Below, piece after piece: positions 12,235 through 23,268 of a DNA stretch of 64,000 nt (position 1 is the first letter of the stretch; every line of letters begins with the position of its first letter). Both the position numbers and the translations under genes were made by a program. The notes below the pieces were generated by a model. It was not told where the DNA came from, did not search any database, and saw only the letters and a list, made by a program, of their open reading frames with translations. Source of the stretch: Agroathelia rolfsii (Eukaryota > Basidiomycota > Agaricomycetes > Amylocorticiales > Amylocorticiaceae); NCBI GenBank assembly GCA_018343915.1, contig JABRWF010000004.1, positions 1,798,001-1,862,000 on the forward strand. Direction: 5' to 3'.

Positions 12235-13372
12235 TGTGATAATAATCCACGAGCTATCCCAGAGGAAGTGCGAAATATAACCAGCTGTTGATTACGTTGA
12301 TTCAGCGTCTCCTAGAATGTAATAGTACTAGTATGCGTTCTGCAAATGTCAGTCTGAGTAGACTAGCCGGGCCGGTGAGCCGATATTTGGTCACATGACG
12401 CACCTTGCCACTGTGACATTTGTCACGGCTTCATTAGCTTCATTACCAATTACAATTTGATTTCTTTAAGATCGAGTTCCTGTCTCTGAGCTTGCCATGA
12501 ATTCTCAGATCTCAGTCATCTTAATTCCGAGGGCGGAAGTACATATCACTTATCCCTCGGTACTGATATTCTACTAATAAACTCTGCTGCCCGGCCCGTC
12601 ACGGTGTGCTGGCCTGGGTGTACCCTCCGGTGCCAGTTAGGTTACTAGTAACGGGAATCATGTTCCAAGAACAAGAAAATTAGGACCTGGAACATGAAAA
12701 TGACTACGCATATAGCAGATTCATTTCGTGGCCATGATGACTTGGTCTTTTCTGCTACTCTTTCGCTTGACGAAACGTAGCTTAAATGCATCTCGGGCTC
12801 ACGCGACTCCTCAGTAAGGATTTACGACTCGCCGGCGCCCATGAAAGGCTCTAGCTAGCGGCTGCAATGTTTCCATTCAGTATCGTAATCTATCCGGCCT
12901 TTAAACCTCTATTGACATAAATATGAGCAAACTTGGCTAGATAATGGCCATGAAATCGACGTTTGTGATCATTCTCCGACGACATGATATATCAGATGGC
13001 TATGATAATTCTTATCGACCGTCATCAATAGGGAATTTAGTGTTCATCGCCTCATATAACTGATTTAAAGTAACGGCTGAGCCCAAGCCGAAACACAGCA
13101 TAGCGAAATACGATTGGTTGCCTCATGATGCAGTTGTGCATATAGAGGCATGTTGCCGCACATCATGGTAGTGCAGATATGCCACCAGGCACCTTGAAAT
13201 TACATTGAGAGCCAAATTGAAGTCCGAGATAACCAATTGATGGACTGATGTGATGCCCCTGGACTGGTCAGCCCCATATATATTGTGCTCTAAACTGGTT
13301 GCATGTGTTCATTGACCTGCCCGGTAGCTCCATGCCAGTGCTTAGTGTCTACCACTTGCATTTGTTTCTTCC
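12235..13372. other. Divergent spacer between Sec5 and 7TM-B
   Basis: This 1.1 kb must hold both promoters. A CATATATATT element lies near 13274, about 100 bp before the 7TM-B start, and could be its TATA box. No gene, repeat or RNA is visible. Confidence 0.5.
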
Positions 13373-14644
13373 ATGAGGGATCTTTTTGACCGTACCCAAG
13401 AAGTCTGTCTCTATGTGTTAATGATAATATCTTGCATATTGTATGGTAATTATTAGATTCGCGTATCTTCGCCTCGAAGTCAGATTAAACGGCGTGTTTT
13501 TAGGGCTGTATTTGGTCCTGGTGTACCTCTCCGCCCATTTTTTGTGTAAAAATGACAAGATCTCCCGCTATCGACGAATTTTCTACTTAACATATAGTGG
13601 AGTCCTTCTTGCCCTGAATACCATCACATTTACCTGTTGGACATTCCAATACCAAACAGCATGGATCAACCATAGAGATGATGCTGCATCATTCCTCCGT
13701 AATATCTCAGGTTGGTATGTTATTCTCGGAGATTATACCCAAACAGTGGCTAACATTGTCGCTGACGCATTACTGGTAAGTAATTTATCTCGAAATTGTG
13801 AAACGCTTCTGAAACCTTGTCGAAGATATATCGATGTTATGTTATTTTTAATAAACATTACTGGATGGCAGTTATACCCGGGTTGTGTTTACTGGCTTTT
13901 GCATGTCCGTACAACGTTCTCAAGCTCAAACGAGCAAAACATGAATTTACTGACAAAATCTATTGCTTTCGTATACAGGCATCGCCTTTATTAGTAATGA
14001 AGGCCATGTTTACGATAAAGAAACCATCAATTTGGTCGTTTCCTCCATGGTGATGACGATAGGCTTAAACGTTATGCTGACAATACTCATTTGCGTGAAA
14101 CTGGCGCTGGCCCAACGAAGAACGATTTATCGAAAGACTTACAGAAAAATCATCATCATCTTTGCCGAATCTTCTGCAATATCTTCTATCATTGGGGCCA
14201 TTCTATTACTTGTCGATAGAATATGGGACGGGAGTCTTATATACCTTGGTTTTGCGAGTATATGGGCGATTACTTTGGTAATCAATCTATCCGAGCATAT
14301 CCCTTTATATCGTTCTGAAGCATTATGTCAAATAGGGCATCTCTCCTCAGTTAATTGTCCTTCGATTTGCGATGGGCGCAGCATGGACTACACCAGACTA
14401 TCCCAATACCCTAATCACCAAATCCGTTCCTAAATCTACACACCTAGGAATTCAAAATCAAAGTTGTTTGAGACCACCTGTTGGAGGGAGTGATGTAATT
14501 ACCTTTATGTATTTACCTTGCGCGCGGCTGACTTACTTTTCTCGGAAATACAGCCAAAACAGTATGGCGCTCCTGATAAATGCTCCGTCTAAAATACTTG
14601 AAGAGAATCGGCAATTCGCTGAAATTGAGCTCCGACAGTTTTGA
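13373..14644 (+). CDS. Seven-helix membrane protein, paralogue B
   Basis: This is the second member of the local 7TM family. Exon 1 is MRDLFDRTQEVCLYVLMIIS with ILYG at the phase-1 junction, the same junction as in the other paralogues. Exon 2 carries GLYLVLVYLSAHFLC, a Cys-Trp-rich helix (ITFTCWTFQYQTAW) and ANIVADALL. Exon 3 starts IYRCYVIFNKHYWMAVIPG, and exon 4 has helices five and six (LNVMLTILICVKLALAQ, IIIIFAESSAISSI). The last exon starts GISPQLIVLRFAMGAAW. The tail differs from the others: it is about 85 residues, contains no Ser-Trp motif and ends RQF, so either the tail has diverged or the last exon is mispredicted. No name can be given beyond multi-pass membrane protein; the receptor-like role is inference. 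Confidence 0.75.
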
Positions 14645-15549
14645 TATAGGGCAAGTGTGTTTGATTGTAGCAACGTTACTGGAAGGCAGGAATTAATGAG
14701 TAACTTGGATTATTGAATAATTCAGGTATTTGATTACCAGCTAATAAGTAATCGTCGGACAAAAGCATTCATTGAATATTAAATGCTTAGCCATGCAATG
14801 TGATGACCATGACTAAAGCTCCCAAGTATCCTGAAATATACGCAAGATAAGACGTATGCAGGACGCTGGTGATATATTAGTATCATTTATTGGACCTCTC
14901 GATACCCATCATAGTGATTGATATGAATATATATTCAGTGCCAGTGCCCTACAAGTGTCATAATAGTGTCACCATCATGATAGAGTATATGCGTGCCACA
15001 GCCTGAGGCCCCGGCTATCCCCAGTGGTATATCCCATTGTTTTACTCAGGCTTTTGTCGGTGCATGACTTACGATTGACAATTACGCGCGGCATATGATA
15101 GATCGATAGTGGTATGACTGTTATCCGGCTCAACGCTTTTTTAACTTCATACCGCAGCGATGTAGGCCTTAGTTTATTATGACGACTTGGGTCGGTCATG
15201 CCGAGGTTAGCTAAGCTATCACACAGGGGAAACTAAAACAAAGGTGAGTGAGGTTCGGATACGTGACAACGAACTACTGCAGAGAAACCAACTTTGGAAG
15301 TAGTGCATGTAGTAATCTATTTCAGATGCGAGCAATTGTCACGAGATTTATAGCGTTCTGGCACGTTGACAGTACCACAGGGCATCACAAATCCATCAAA
15401 TCACACTGGTCATCACGTTCCAAATGTTTGATGTATCATTCTTTAGGATCCTTATCATCCTGTGCGACCATATATATAATTGGCTGCTCCAATACTGCAT
15501 TAAATGAGCCTACGGTGCCCACTAGTGTCTCTCTTTGTCTTGTCAGCGC
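14645..15549. other. Spacer between tandem paralogues B and C
   Basis: This 0.9 kb is AT-rich. An ATATATATAATT element near 15470, about 80 bp before the 7TM-C ATG, is a candidate TATA box. Minus-strand and plus-strand open stretches here are short and unrecognised. Confidence 0.5.
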
Positions 15550-16914
15550 ATGGCTGATACTAGTTCAGCCGTGAATGTTGAGCTTGAGTCCGGCTTTTAC
15601 GTTGGAATTGTCCTTTCAGCAATTCTATATGGTGAGTTGGCCTTAACGAAAGTACAGAAAAAGGCTTACAGAAATATCAAGGCATTTATGTCCTCATAAC
15701 TTTTGTCTCTATTTATTTCCTGCTTGTGAATACAAGGATTACACGAACTCAACGGCTATGCTACATAGCTTATGGGGTGGTACTTTTGCTCTTGAATACT
15801 GCCACCTTTGCCTTCTGGACATTACTAGGACAAATGACTTGGATTATTCATCGAAATGACTACGGGGGACCCCTCCTGTACTTCGAAAATCATCATGGAT
15901 ATTGGTACATACTCGTGGGGGACAGCACCCAAATTGTTGCCAATATTCTTGCTGATGCTCTCATTGTGAGCGATTTTGATGATTGACTGATACTAATTTT
16001 AGACATATCAGATGATCGCTTCTAGATTTACCGCTGTTATATAGTCTTCAACAAGAAGTTCTGGTCCATCGTCTTACCAGTGCTTTGCTTCTTGGTCTTC
16101 GTAGGTGCGATATTTGGCACAGTCCATTACTAAAGCGCTCACTATCGTTCTCACTAGTGACAAATATGATAGTCGAGTACAAGTCTGGCACTCATGGTTG
16201 GAGCAACTCGAAGATCATCGCCTTCGATGGCACCAATGTTATTTTCACGATTGCAGTGAACGTGCTAGTTACCCTCATGATTTGTATCCGTCTCCTCTTC
16301 GTGTCTAAGAAAACATACCGAACCATTATGGCAATTCTAGTGGAATCGGCCGCTCTTCTTTCAGCTATCGGAATAGCTCTCTGCACCCTATCATGGCTCC
16401 AAAGTCCTTTGTTTACGTGCATTGCTCTGGTTTGGTTTATTACAGGGGTGAGCCCGACAACCATCTTGTCGCTAAGTCTGAAGTCTTGATCTTGAATGTT
16501 CCGCAGGGCATCTCTCCTCAACTCATCATTCTTCGGCTTGCACTGACCTCGAGACGAGCATCGGCGCCAATGAGAAACGGACACGAAACTACGCATAGTG
16601 AACCACCAAGCTTGACAGTTGTCGAGGTTGAAAAAGTAGATCCAGAAAATGCTATTGTTGCCGGATTTGTCGGTGACATGGACGTTTCGGTATCTGAGTG
16701 GCAAATCGCATCCCGCAATACTACTTCTCTGCGTGGTCAGAGGAATGCAAATGGCTCATATCAGCAAAGTAGAACAGTCCCAACTTCCGCTGGAACGTTT
16801 ACGGTGGACCTTGATTCCAGTGCCGATAATGGCGAATCGTCTTTCGAAACCGCGCGAACGTCCGAATCATCTCAAACCCTTGTGCTTCATACTCATAGTA
16901 GTCTGGGCGTCTGA
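15550..16914 (+). CDS. Seven-helix membrane protein, paralogue C
   Basis: Third member of the 7TM family, in tandem with paralogue B. Exon 1 reads MADTSSAVNVELESGFYVGI and ends ILYG at the conserved phase-1 intron. Exon 2 gives GIYVLITFVSIYFLL, CYIAYGVVLLLLNTATF, the loop WIIHRNDYGGPLLYF and ANILADALI. Exon 3 is IYRCYIVFNKKFWSIVLPV. Exon 4 contains FTIAVNVLVTLMICIRLLF and MAILVESAALLSAIGIAL. The last exon starts GISPQLIILRLALTS and continues into the longest tail of the family, about 135 residues, rich in Ser, Thr and acidic residues, with VSVSEWQIASRNTTS. This Ser-x-Trp-x-x-x-x-Arg-Asn/Asp motif is shared with paralogue E. The tail would suit phosphorylation-dependent regulation, which is inference. 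Confidence 0.8.
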
Positions 16915-17124
16915 TAGTTCATCTATATGTGAAACGAAACTTGAATTAATTCTCTTCAATATGTATATATATCGAGGTGAACCATGATTGGTGGTCAATG
17001 CTGTGAAAAGCGTGTTTAGCTTGAAATTATTAACGGTCAAGACTGGCTTGTGCAGAAAATTGATGTTTGTGAGGTAGAAATGAACATAGAGTATTAGCGG
17101 TAATCACATAGTCCAAAAACGTTC

Positions 17125-19267
17125 CTATGCGAACAGATCCACCAAGATGGTGATGATGCCCAGCACTAGCCAAGGCGTGAGTATAATGAAATTTAATATT
17201 TGTGGACAAGAGGCAACAATACTTACCAATTTCGACAGCGATGAGGGCTATAACGATCTGTTCCAATCGCTCGGCGTGTCGACTAGACACAGAATCCTTG
17301 AGCAGTTGGAGCATATCCTGTAAAACCTGTTTCAAGGTGAATTAGATCCATCATCGAAATTGCTGGAATCTGATATGAAGCTAACCTCGACACGAGTGTT
17401 GAGCAAGTCGATTCGTTGAGGGATTTCTAGGTAGCTCCTTGCTGCATCGTACCTGAGACGACCATTTGTCAATAAGTTGGGCGAGATAAACTGCAACAAA
17501 GGCATAACTTACAGAGGTTGAAGGTCAGGGAAAGTCTATTTCCGATGAAAGATGATGAGATCAGGCTTTGCAAGAACGTAACTAACTTACCCAGAAAACC
17601 TCCTGTGTAACACAGGAATTAGTAAAGGTCAGCACGACTTGAAATTATCACTAACTGGTGAGTCTAGAACGCTTCCCACGCTATTCATATCAGTTTTCAG
17701 TAGAAATAGCTCCCCTATGCGCTGCATGATCTCCTTGTGTGATCTAGAAACCTGTCCCGTCATCGAAATCAGGTCTGGGATATCTTTGGTCTCCTCTATG
17801 GTGGTGGATATTCTATTTTCAAACTATCGGGCGTCAATGCGAGCGTAAGGATAGATAGTCAATAATTGTATACGATTGATTACATAAAGAGGGCAAATAC
17901 CGACCAATGAAACTTTTACAGATTGCGCTAGAGCATGAGATAAACTCAGTTTAGTCCTAGAGATCCCTCAGTACTTTATATTAGACTTAAAGGGAATCAA
18001 CGACTTACATGTAACTTGATCCCTTCCGCAATGTAATGACATCATTATATATTCTGCAAAATATGTTCATCAAAGCACCATTAACGTGTCAACAAGAACT
18101 TACCGACTGTAATTGGCATAATAGTAATTCAAGTCTTCCATCTCGACATCTTCGGGGTCTGGACTGTCGTTCAGTATATTCAATTGTCGGTTTCATTATC
18201 ATTATTAACACAAACCTAACTTGTCTACTTCAAATCGTCGTCTGTAGGATTTGGGAATAAATCAGAATATGAATATGAATTCCTCCAAAAGAAAAACCTA
18301 CATCGAAGAAAGAAACCTCTTCTCTTGGGCCTCCGTCATATTCCAAATCACGACACATCCATAGGAAAATGCAAATATCTCCGCTTCCTGTGATTGAGCA
18401 TCGAATCTGTTCTTTTTCTTGGAAGATATGACTTTGGTTTGGTTATCATCTTCGTTCGCATCTGACTGATTAGGCTCAACAAGCTCAGGTATGCCGAGGA
18501 GGTCGCCAGTTGGTTGGGATTGGGAGCCGTTCCGCTTGTTGGTATTGTTGCGAGATGCAGATTTGTGTATATCATCTTCGTATAAGTACTGGCAAAGGGT
18601 GTTGAAACCAATACTCCTGAGCAATATACTAGCAGACGAACTGGGGTATATATGACTTCATCTATCTTCCGAGCGTTGGTATGGTAAGCTTCTTTGCGAG
18701 CATTGAAAAATTTCATCATATCCGATAGGACATATGAGCTAGAAAGGATATAAGAGAAATTAGAGCATTTTTAATAATGGCGATGATGATGTTATTATGA
18801 TTATGTGTACGGACTTAGCAGTTGCATACGCCGTAACTCTGGGTAATGACTTGGCTTTTCTCTTCGTCAAACGGAGCGCATCACGTTTAGCCTTTCCTTC
18901 TGGGATGAGCGATATTTCATTATAGATCTAAATCCCGTAAGCTCTCCAATCTAGGTCCTATTACCAGAGTACACGAATATTCTCATACCTCAACTTCTTC
19001 CTCCCCGTCAGAACCTTCATCTTCGTCATCCCCATCTTCATCACTATCCGGTGTCGCTGTAGATTCTCCTTGCCCATCCTTGTTGGACGGGGGAGGTTTG
19101 AGTTTTGAAGGGCTGGTTATGCTTGTACCAGGTAAGTCAGCTTCGTCAGGGAGAACCTTGAGGCGACCAGTGACTTTGGTGGAACGATTTGCACCGCGAG
19201 TCTTAGGCTCTGCGGTGGAAGAGGGAGGGTTTGTGCCGGCGAGTCCGGAGCCCTTAGAAGATGACAT
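17125..19267 (-). CDS. RMD1/Sif2-type DUF155 protein with C-terminal membrane anchor
   Basis: Proteins of this family include yeast Rmd1/Rmd8 and human RMND1, membrane-anchored proteins of still unclear biochemistry. The N-terminal exon (from the ATG at 19267) is low-complexity and ends in a long acidic stretch (DSDEDGDDEDEGSDGEEEVE). The conserved domain follows: SLPRVTAYATA, SYVLSDMMKFF, KIDEVIYTPYLYEDDIHKS, then a charged insert and the hallmark EIFAFSYGCVVIWNMTEAQE. Further exons give DPEDVEMEDLNYYYANYS, then FENRISTTIEETKDIPD, VLQDMLQLLKDSVSSRHAER and a terminal helix IVIALIAVEIVLGIITILVD. The single C-terminal membrane span followed only by LFA fits a tail-anchored topology. More than ten short introns occur. 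Stop at 17125-17127. A longer upstream frame uses TTG only, so the ATG was chosen. Confidence 0.88.
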
Positions 19268-19507
19268 GACAAAAAACAAACGCTGCTGGGAATTTCTAGG
19301 TGCAGGGTGGTTTTGTCAACCCAGGTGGTACCTGCCTCAGGCTGGCCCAGTGTCAGTGAAGTGCGGTTGCCGTAAGGTGGCTCGGAAGTAAACAGTCGAC
19401 TGCGTCATAGACCTGTTGTTGCTTATTTGTACAAAGATGCTAGAACAGCATCCATGCAGCTCGACAAGTCACCAGAATCGAGTAGAGCGTGACACTGCTG
19501 AGCATCG

Positions 19508-19966
19508 TGTGATGAAATGCGAGCCTCAGACCAGTTCAGACACAGACTCAGTGGAGAATAAAATTCCGCTTGTCTCGTACAGTGTCGTCGTACGGAGTCA
19601 AACGGATGAGTGGCTACTACAAAATTGCAATGCTACTCTAGTCTGTAGTCACATGTCACAATGTTACGGATTGTACCGCAACACATCGTATGCCACTACA
19701 CTAAAGGATGCATACAAACCTAGGATTTTATCTGGCAACGAGAATATATCACAATCGAGGCAACTTGCATTTGTATCCTATTGATAACTCTGTTGCGGTA
19801 CAATCCGTGACATTGTGACATGTGACTACAGACTAGAGTAGCATTGCAATTTTGTAGTAGCTACTCATCCGTTTGACTCCGTATGACGACACTGTACGAG
19901 ACAAGCGGAATTTTATTCTCCACTGAGTCTGTGTCTGAACTGGTCTGAGGCTCGCATTTCATCACA
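19508..19966. repeat. Long inverted repeat: two 176-bp arms around a 107-bp centre
   Basis: The left arm (19508-19683) and the right arm (19791-19966) are near-perfect reverse complements, with the few differences seen being single bases (for example TTACGG against the complement of CCGTGAC near the inner end). The arms start with TGTGATGAAATGCGAG and meet at a 107-bp unrelated centre. Each arm is open in one frame (MKCEPQTSSDTDSVENK), but a third copy at 33734-33917 has stops in that frame, so I do not treat it as coding. The form suggests a MITE or foldback element, or two copies of a short dispersed repeat inserted head to head. It lies between the DUF155 gene and the DUF6534 gene, about 240 bp upstream of the former's ATG. 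Confidence 0.9.
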
Positions 19967-20305
19967 AACTCCACTTTTCGCCGACTATTCCTTGTTTTGT
20001 TCAATTGTGTTGAACCATTCAAGTTGTTTAGATTAATGAGCAGTTGTAGGCTGGGAAGGGAACCACCTTCTCCCTTAATCGAGAACAATGATACATCAAA
20101 TCTTGAAGCTTGAAGACGCGCTTCACACCACCCAAAGCTAACTTGCAGCTAAGCACCTCGCAGATTACAAAGTCAGATGTAACCGCAATATTTTACAATA
20201 CGGATATTTTACAATACGTGCTTCCCCTACAATATAAACACATCACAAAGCATGCATTACACCGGTGAGTTCTGTTATTAGTGTGAAGACCCGACATCGC
20301 CTTGT

Positions 20306-22071
20306 TCAATTTGCAATGGAGATTACTTTGTCTATGCCAGCAGGCGCTTGGGTCACGGGCTCAAGTTCCTGGGACGGATACTTATGTCAGCTAAATCGTA
20401 TGAATTACAATCTCAGACTTACATAGACAGGGGCGGGGTTTCCCAGCTCAGCCTCAGCAATATTAGATGATTGCGTTTCAAGAACGGTGCCAGTACGAAC
20501 TTTGAAGACTAAATCGCGCGCACCATGGAGAACCCCACTACTGGAGCTCACGACCGTGTTTGAGAAAGCACCATTTCGAAGCGCAACTCGATTGTTGAAT
20601 ATGACAAGCAAGGAATTGGAGTACCTATTGCGTAAAAAAAGAAAAAAAAGAAAAAAGAAACAACAACAAATTAGCCGTTCGTCACAAAAGTATGTAAGAC
20701 GAGTAAGTCAATGCACGTACAATTTTGTCTGTATAATTGCCCTAGCAAAAGATGTCAAATCAATCGTATTATCAAGATAAGTCAGTGACCCACGGCGCAA
20801 GGAAATAGCCCGTGTGCTAAACAAAATTATGGTAAGTTATAATGTTCCTATCAATGTCTTGAGTCACATACAGTAAATACCGAGACAAAAATCAGGTTCA
20901 AGATAGCCATCGATGCTGTGAGCGAAACATCTTCAAAATTTGACATTGTCCTGGGTGCAATAGGTCAATACCTGTCAATGTGCCGGTCTCGATTGTGAGT
21001 CTGATAAGACCGCGTATTGCGGCATTTATACGACTTCCTGTAATCCCTTGGGTTTTGTGACGTAATAACTAGGTTGTACATGAGGCGTCAACAAGGAGAT
21101 ATCAACGAGAAATAAATGTTTAGCAGACCAGGTATGTCATACAGATTGCAATTACCACGTCAGTGATAACACTTGTTACCAGCCTTCCAAAAGTAAGTTA
21201 TTAATAATGCCAAATAAATAGTACTTCATGAAAGTAGTACCATGTCTATGCGAACACATCATCGGTTGAGCTTTAATTCATAACAACTCGAGATCAACTG
21301 ACCATTGCTACCTTTCCATACTTGTGTATAGACGCCAGTGAACCTCCAATCTCAGTCTAATTACGGCACTTAGCATAATCGAGCTATGTTTGTTACGTAC
21401 AGCTCTCACCAAAACTCCTGCTGCTACAGCACCCGAACCCTGTATCACTGCCCCCTAGTAGCAAATCAGTACATGGACGCTTATAGACGGCGTACAAGAC
21501 TAACTAATGAAACAATTCCAGTGAAGATGATGGAATTACTCAGGACCCAAATTCTCCATCCAAAGAATAATTGAACTGCAGTAGAGATGATTCCCGACAT
21601 GATGGGAACATTGATCCAATTTGTCTCTACTTTTTCGGTGACTCCAGGAACTCCCCAGCCATATATAGCCCATTGAAATGTGTCATTCAGAAGAAGCCCA
21701 GATTGTATGCATTCCAGAATAATGAGACTATAGACTGACAGTCGAGGATAATTTAATTCTTTCATACTATGGCTCGAAAGAGCTGCAGAAGCTTACCGAG
21801 AGATTTAATCCTCCAAGAATCATCGGGGAAATTTTGAGAGTATATATCTAAGGAAGTGTATGCTTAGAACAATTTCTCTCCGGTAGGATTAGATACATTT
21901 ATGACGAACAGACTTGAACAATCAATATGCCTAACAGAAGCCAGTTGAAAACCACACCTACGAGCTGCGGTCCCAAGCTAGCAGCAGGTGTCAGTATTGC
22001 CGATATAGATATATTAAACAAGCCCGGGCATACAATGCAATAACCTCTTCTGGTGCCCGAGAATTAGCCAT
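20306..22071 (-). CDS. DUF6534-family multi-pass membrane protein
   Basis: This is a typical Agaricomycete membrane protein with a C-terminal DUF6534 domain; no biochemical function is established. About ten exons join cleanly: MANSRAPEEVIA, then LGPQLVGVVFNWLLLGILI, VYIYSQNFPDDSWRIKSL, VYSLIILECIQSGLLLNDTF, SGIISTAVQLFFGWRIWVL, GSGAVAAGVL, VTSVITDVVIAICMTYL, INAAIRGLIRLTIETGTLT, MAILNLIFVSVFT, FLAPAIIQTKLYSNSLLVIF and a C-terminal tail ending VISIAN. The last blocks are the DUF6534 signature (second and third helices, the RLTIETGTLT loop and the LYSNSLLVIFNNR segment). Seven helices are expected. It is unrelated in sequence to the six 7TM paralogues, although the overall layout is similar. 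A purine-rich tract (20633-20668) lies inside its second-last intron. Confidence 0.88.
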
Positions 22072-22675
22072 TACTAGTGGTTTGCGACAGCTAGATGTGC
22101 CGTTAGGGGACCGGAGTAGATAGCAATAAGATATGAGAATCCCTAGACTGCCCTTACGGAGAATCAGGAGCAAGGAGATGTGAACGACATAGCCTCCCTC
22201 TTTAACTCGAGGGACAAGGGGAGCAGCAGATGGATATGCTACAACCATCAGATGTGCCAAAAATATCCCAATCAATGAGGGGCCAACATCGCCAGTGTGG
22301 CTTGCGTTTGATCTATAGGCTCTTTACGGTACCGCAATGGCTTTCGACTTAAAGTTATTCATCACGGATTGAGTTTGAAAACTCAAGTTCTCGAAAGACT
22401 ATACTCATACAAAGCCAAAGACCGGGACGGACCCGGACAAGTTCCGCTTTCAACGGTTGGATCTGATTGAATTGAGCGATAGTAACAGTCACGACTTGTG
22501 ACAGAGAACCTGCTGCGTCATTTGATAAGCGCCCTTGTTACCCCGCCTTTCTTGCCCGGTGTGCTACGCTTAAACTTGACACGCTTAAACTTGACACGCT
22601 TAAACTTGACAAAGCCTGAGCTGACCAGACTACGCTTGAAAATAGCTTAAATTTTGAGCTTAATTTACTTTCATC
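22072..22675. promoter_or_regulatory. Divergent promoter of the DUF6534 and acyl-CoA ligase genes
   Basis: This 0.6 kb lies between divergent start codons. It contains a three-unit tandem repeat close to the ligase ATG (separate entry). No convincing TATA box is seen. Confidence 0.5.
22566..22610. repeat. Three tandem copies of the 15-mer ACGCTTAAACTTGAC
   Basis: Three perfect head-to-tail units fill 22566-22610, ending 65 bp before the acyl-CoA ligase ATG. Two degenerate relatives (TACGCTTGAAAATAG near 22631 and AGCTTAAATTTTGAGC near 22643) follow. The position suits a promoter-proximal or 5'-UTR element. Whether it binds a factor or is a simple minisatellite cannot be told from sequence. 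Confidence 0.8.
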
Positions 22676-23229
22676 ATGCCAATGCTTGGGGCCTCCACTC
22701 ACGAAATGCTGAGACTCAGGCTGGCTCGACAGTCCATTGTTTCTCACTTCAGGTTGCGGAAGATTACATATTCTGCTGTGTCTGGGTCAACAAACCATCC
22801 TCTTGATGGCCGTACCCTCCCTCAGTTTTTCGATGAAGAGCTCGCTAAGAAGCTTGCTTCCTACCCCGCTTTAATTTGTCTTTCTGAGAAGCCGCGTGCT
22901 CATGGCGGACCTGCATCTCCCAATATGGGCGTTCGGTCGCATCTTGCCTGGGATTTTGAGGAATTCAATCGACATATCCAAGGTGTCGCGAGAGGATTGT
23001 TATCCATGGGAGTAAAAAAGGGGGATCGTGTTGCTGTCATCATGGGCAATACTAGGTAAGTATTTCGTGTCAACATTGTCAAACAGATGTATTAAACCTG
23101 GGCATTAGTGCTTATGCAACCCTCCAATGGGCGTGCGCAAGTGTAGGGGCTATCCTTACTACTTTAAACCCCTCGTATCGTATAAATGAACTAGTAAGTG
23201 TATGGAGTATATTTTAAAGCAAACTTTTG

Positions 23230-23268
<39 letters not shown>

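Noticed and set aside
19510..19684. Open frame MKCEPQTSSDTDSVENK... in both arms of the inverted repeat
   Set aside because: The diverged third copy has stops and indels in that frame, so the frame is not maintained.
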